NCBI GenBank assembly: GCA_036660495.1
Contig: JAVXAN010000024.1
Location: 1 to 13,161, forward strand
DNA length: 13,161 nt
Source: JAVXAN01 sp036660495
GTDB lineage: Bacteria; Bacillota_I; Bacilli_A; RF39; UBA660
Direction: 5' to 3'
Shown here: in pieces, positions 13,005 to 13,161 of the stretch
How positions within the stretch are numbered: the stretch's first letter is position 1
Layout of the letters: the number at the start of each line of letters is the position of its first letter
The notes under the pieces: model-generated
What the model saw: only the letters and a program-made list of their open reading frames with translations
What the model was told of the DNA's origin: nothing
Databases searched by the model: none
Translations under genes and position numbers: made by a program

Positions 13005-13161
13005 CTACTCTTTATTAGACTTTCTTTTGCCTTTTAGGATTATTTTAGCCTTATCTGTTAAAATGTTAGTAGTTAAAATAAGCCAAGTTATTAATATTAA
13101 AAGAATTATATATAAAATTATTCCTGCCTTAGCATCTTTTAAAACATAAAATATTGATGTT
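13005..13161 (-). CDS. C-terminal end of a membrane protein, 5' part outside the window
   Basis: An open frame enters from the right edge and ends at TAG (13007-13005), giving 51 residues. It contains one hydrophobic segment (AGIILYIILLILITWLILTT, roughly residues 12-31 of the visible part) and a strongly basic tail (KGKRKSNKE). The tail suggests a cytoplasmic C-terminus. The visible part is too short to name a family. It precedes the possible small ORF by 72 bases and shares its strand. Confidence 0.6.
   Translation of the reverse strand, partial: TSIFYVLKDAKAGIILYIILLILITWLILTTNILTDKAKIILKGKRKSNKE

Noticed and set aside
1..13161. CRISPR arrays, insertion sequences, prophage genes, tRNA or rRNA genes
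   Set aside because: No regularly spaced repeats, transposase or integrase motifs, cloverleaf-like sequences or rRNA segments were seen on either strand.

Overview
The window reads as a chromosomal segment of a low-GC Gram-positive bacterium of the Bacilli, probably an uncultured, gut-type, mollicute-related lineage. The evidence is an A+T-rich composition, strong AGGAGG and AGGTG ribosome binding sites, TTGACT/TATTAT-type promoters with 17-base spacers, a T-box, and the Bacilli primosome genes dnaB and dnaI in their usual order with ytxC and thrS. The species cannot be named from this sequence. Almost every gene is on the minus strand, so transcription runs from high to low coordinates. The one exception is a small gene at 7068-7553.

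Right part (about 9841-13161): the end of an unidentified membrane protein and a possible 19-residue ORF precede the most notable element. This is a non-coding, comparatively GC-rich stretch of about 610 bases (about 12792 to 12182) with its own strong promoter and an intrinsic terminator, whose ends can pair (GGTGGA with TCCACC). One uncharacterised gene further on lies a four-helix, DUF21/CorB-like membrane protein that resembles OapA. The RNA length, its structure and the nearby OapA-like gene together make this a candidate OLE (ornate, large, extremophilic) RNA locus. Next come a GT4 glycosyltransferase resembling glycolipid synthases (alDGS/CpoA type) and a terminator.

Middle part (about 6140-9770): an ABC-F ATPase (YbiT/YkpA type) whose second ATP site is degenerate, a zinc-ribbon membrane protein, and a convergent small gene that may be a shrunken GatD-like amidotransferase. 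The last two share one bidirectional terminator that also encodes both C-termini. A YebC/YeeN-type protein with a clear promoter and terminator follows.

Left part (1 to about 6130): dnaB-dnaI (helicase loading) with its own promoter; a T-box leader with promoter and terminator; ytxC-thrS, overlapping by 14 bases, with a threonyl-tRNA synthetase that lacks the TGS domain but keeps the editing domain; and two paralogous type IV prepilin-like genes, the second cut by the window edge.

Five starts were moved inward from the longest open frame to an ATG with a properly spaced Shine-Dalgarno sequence.
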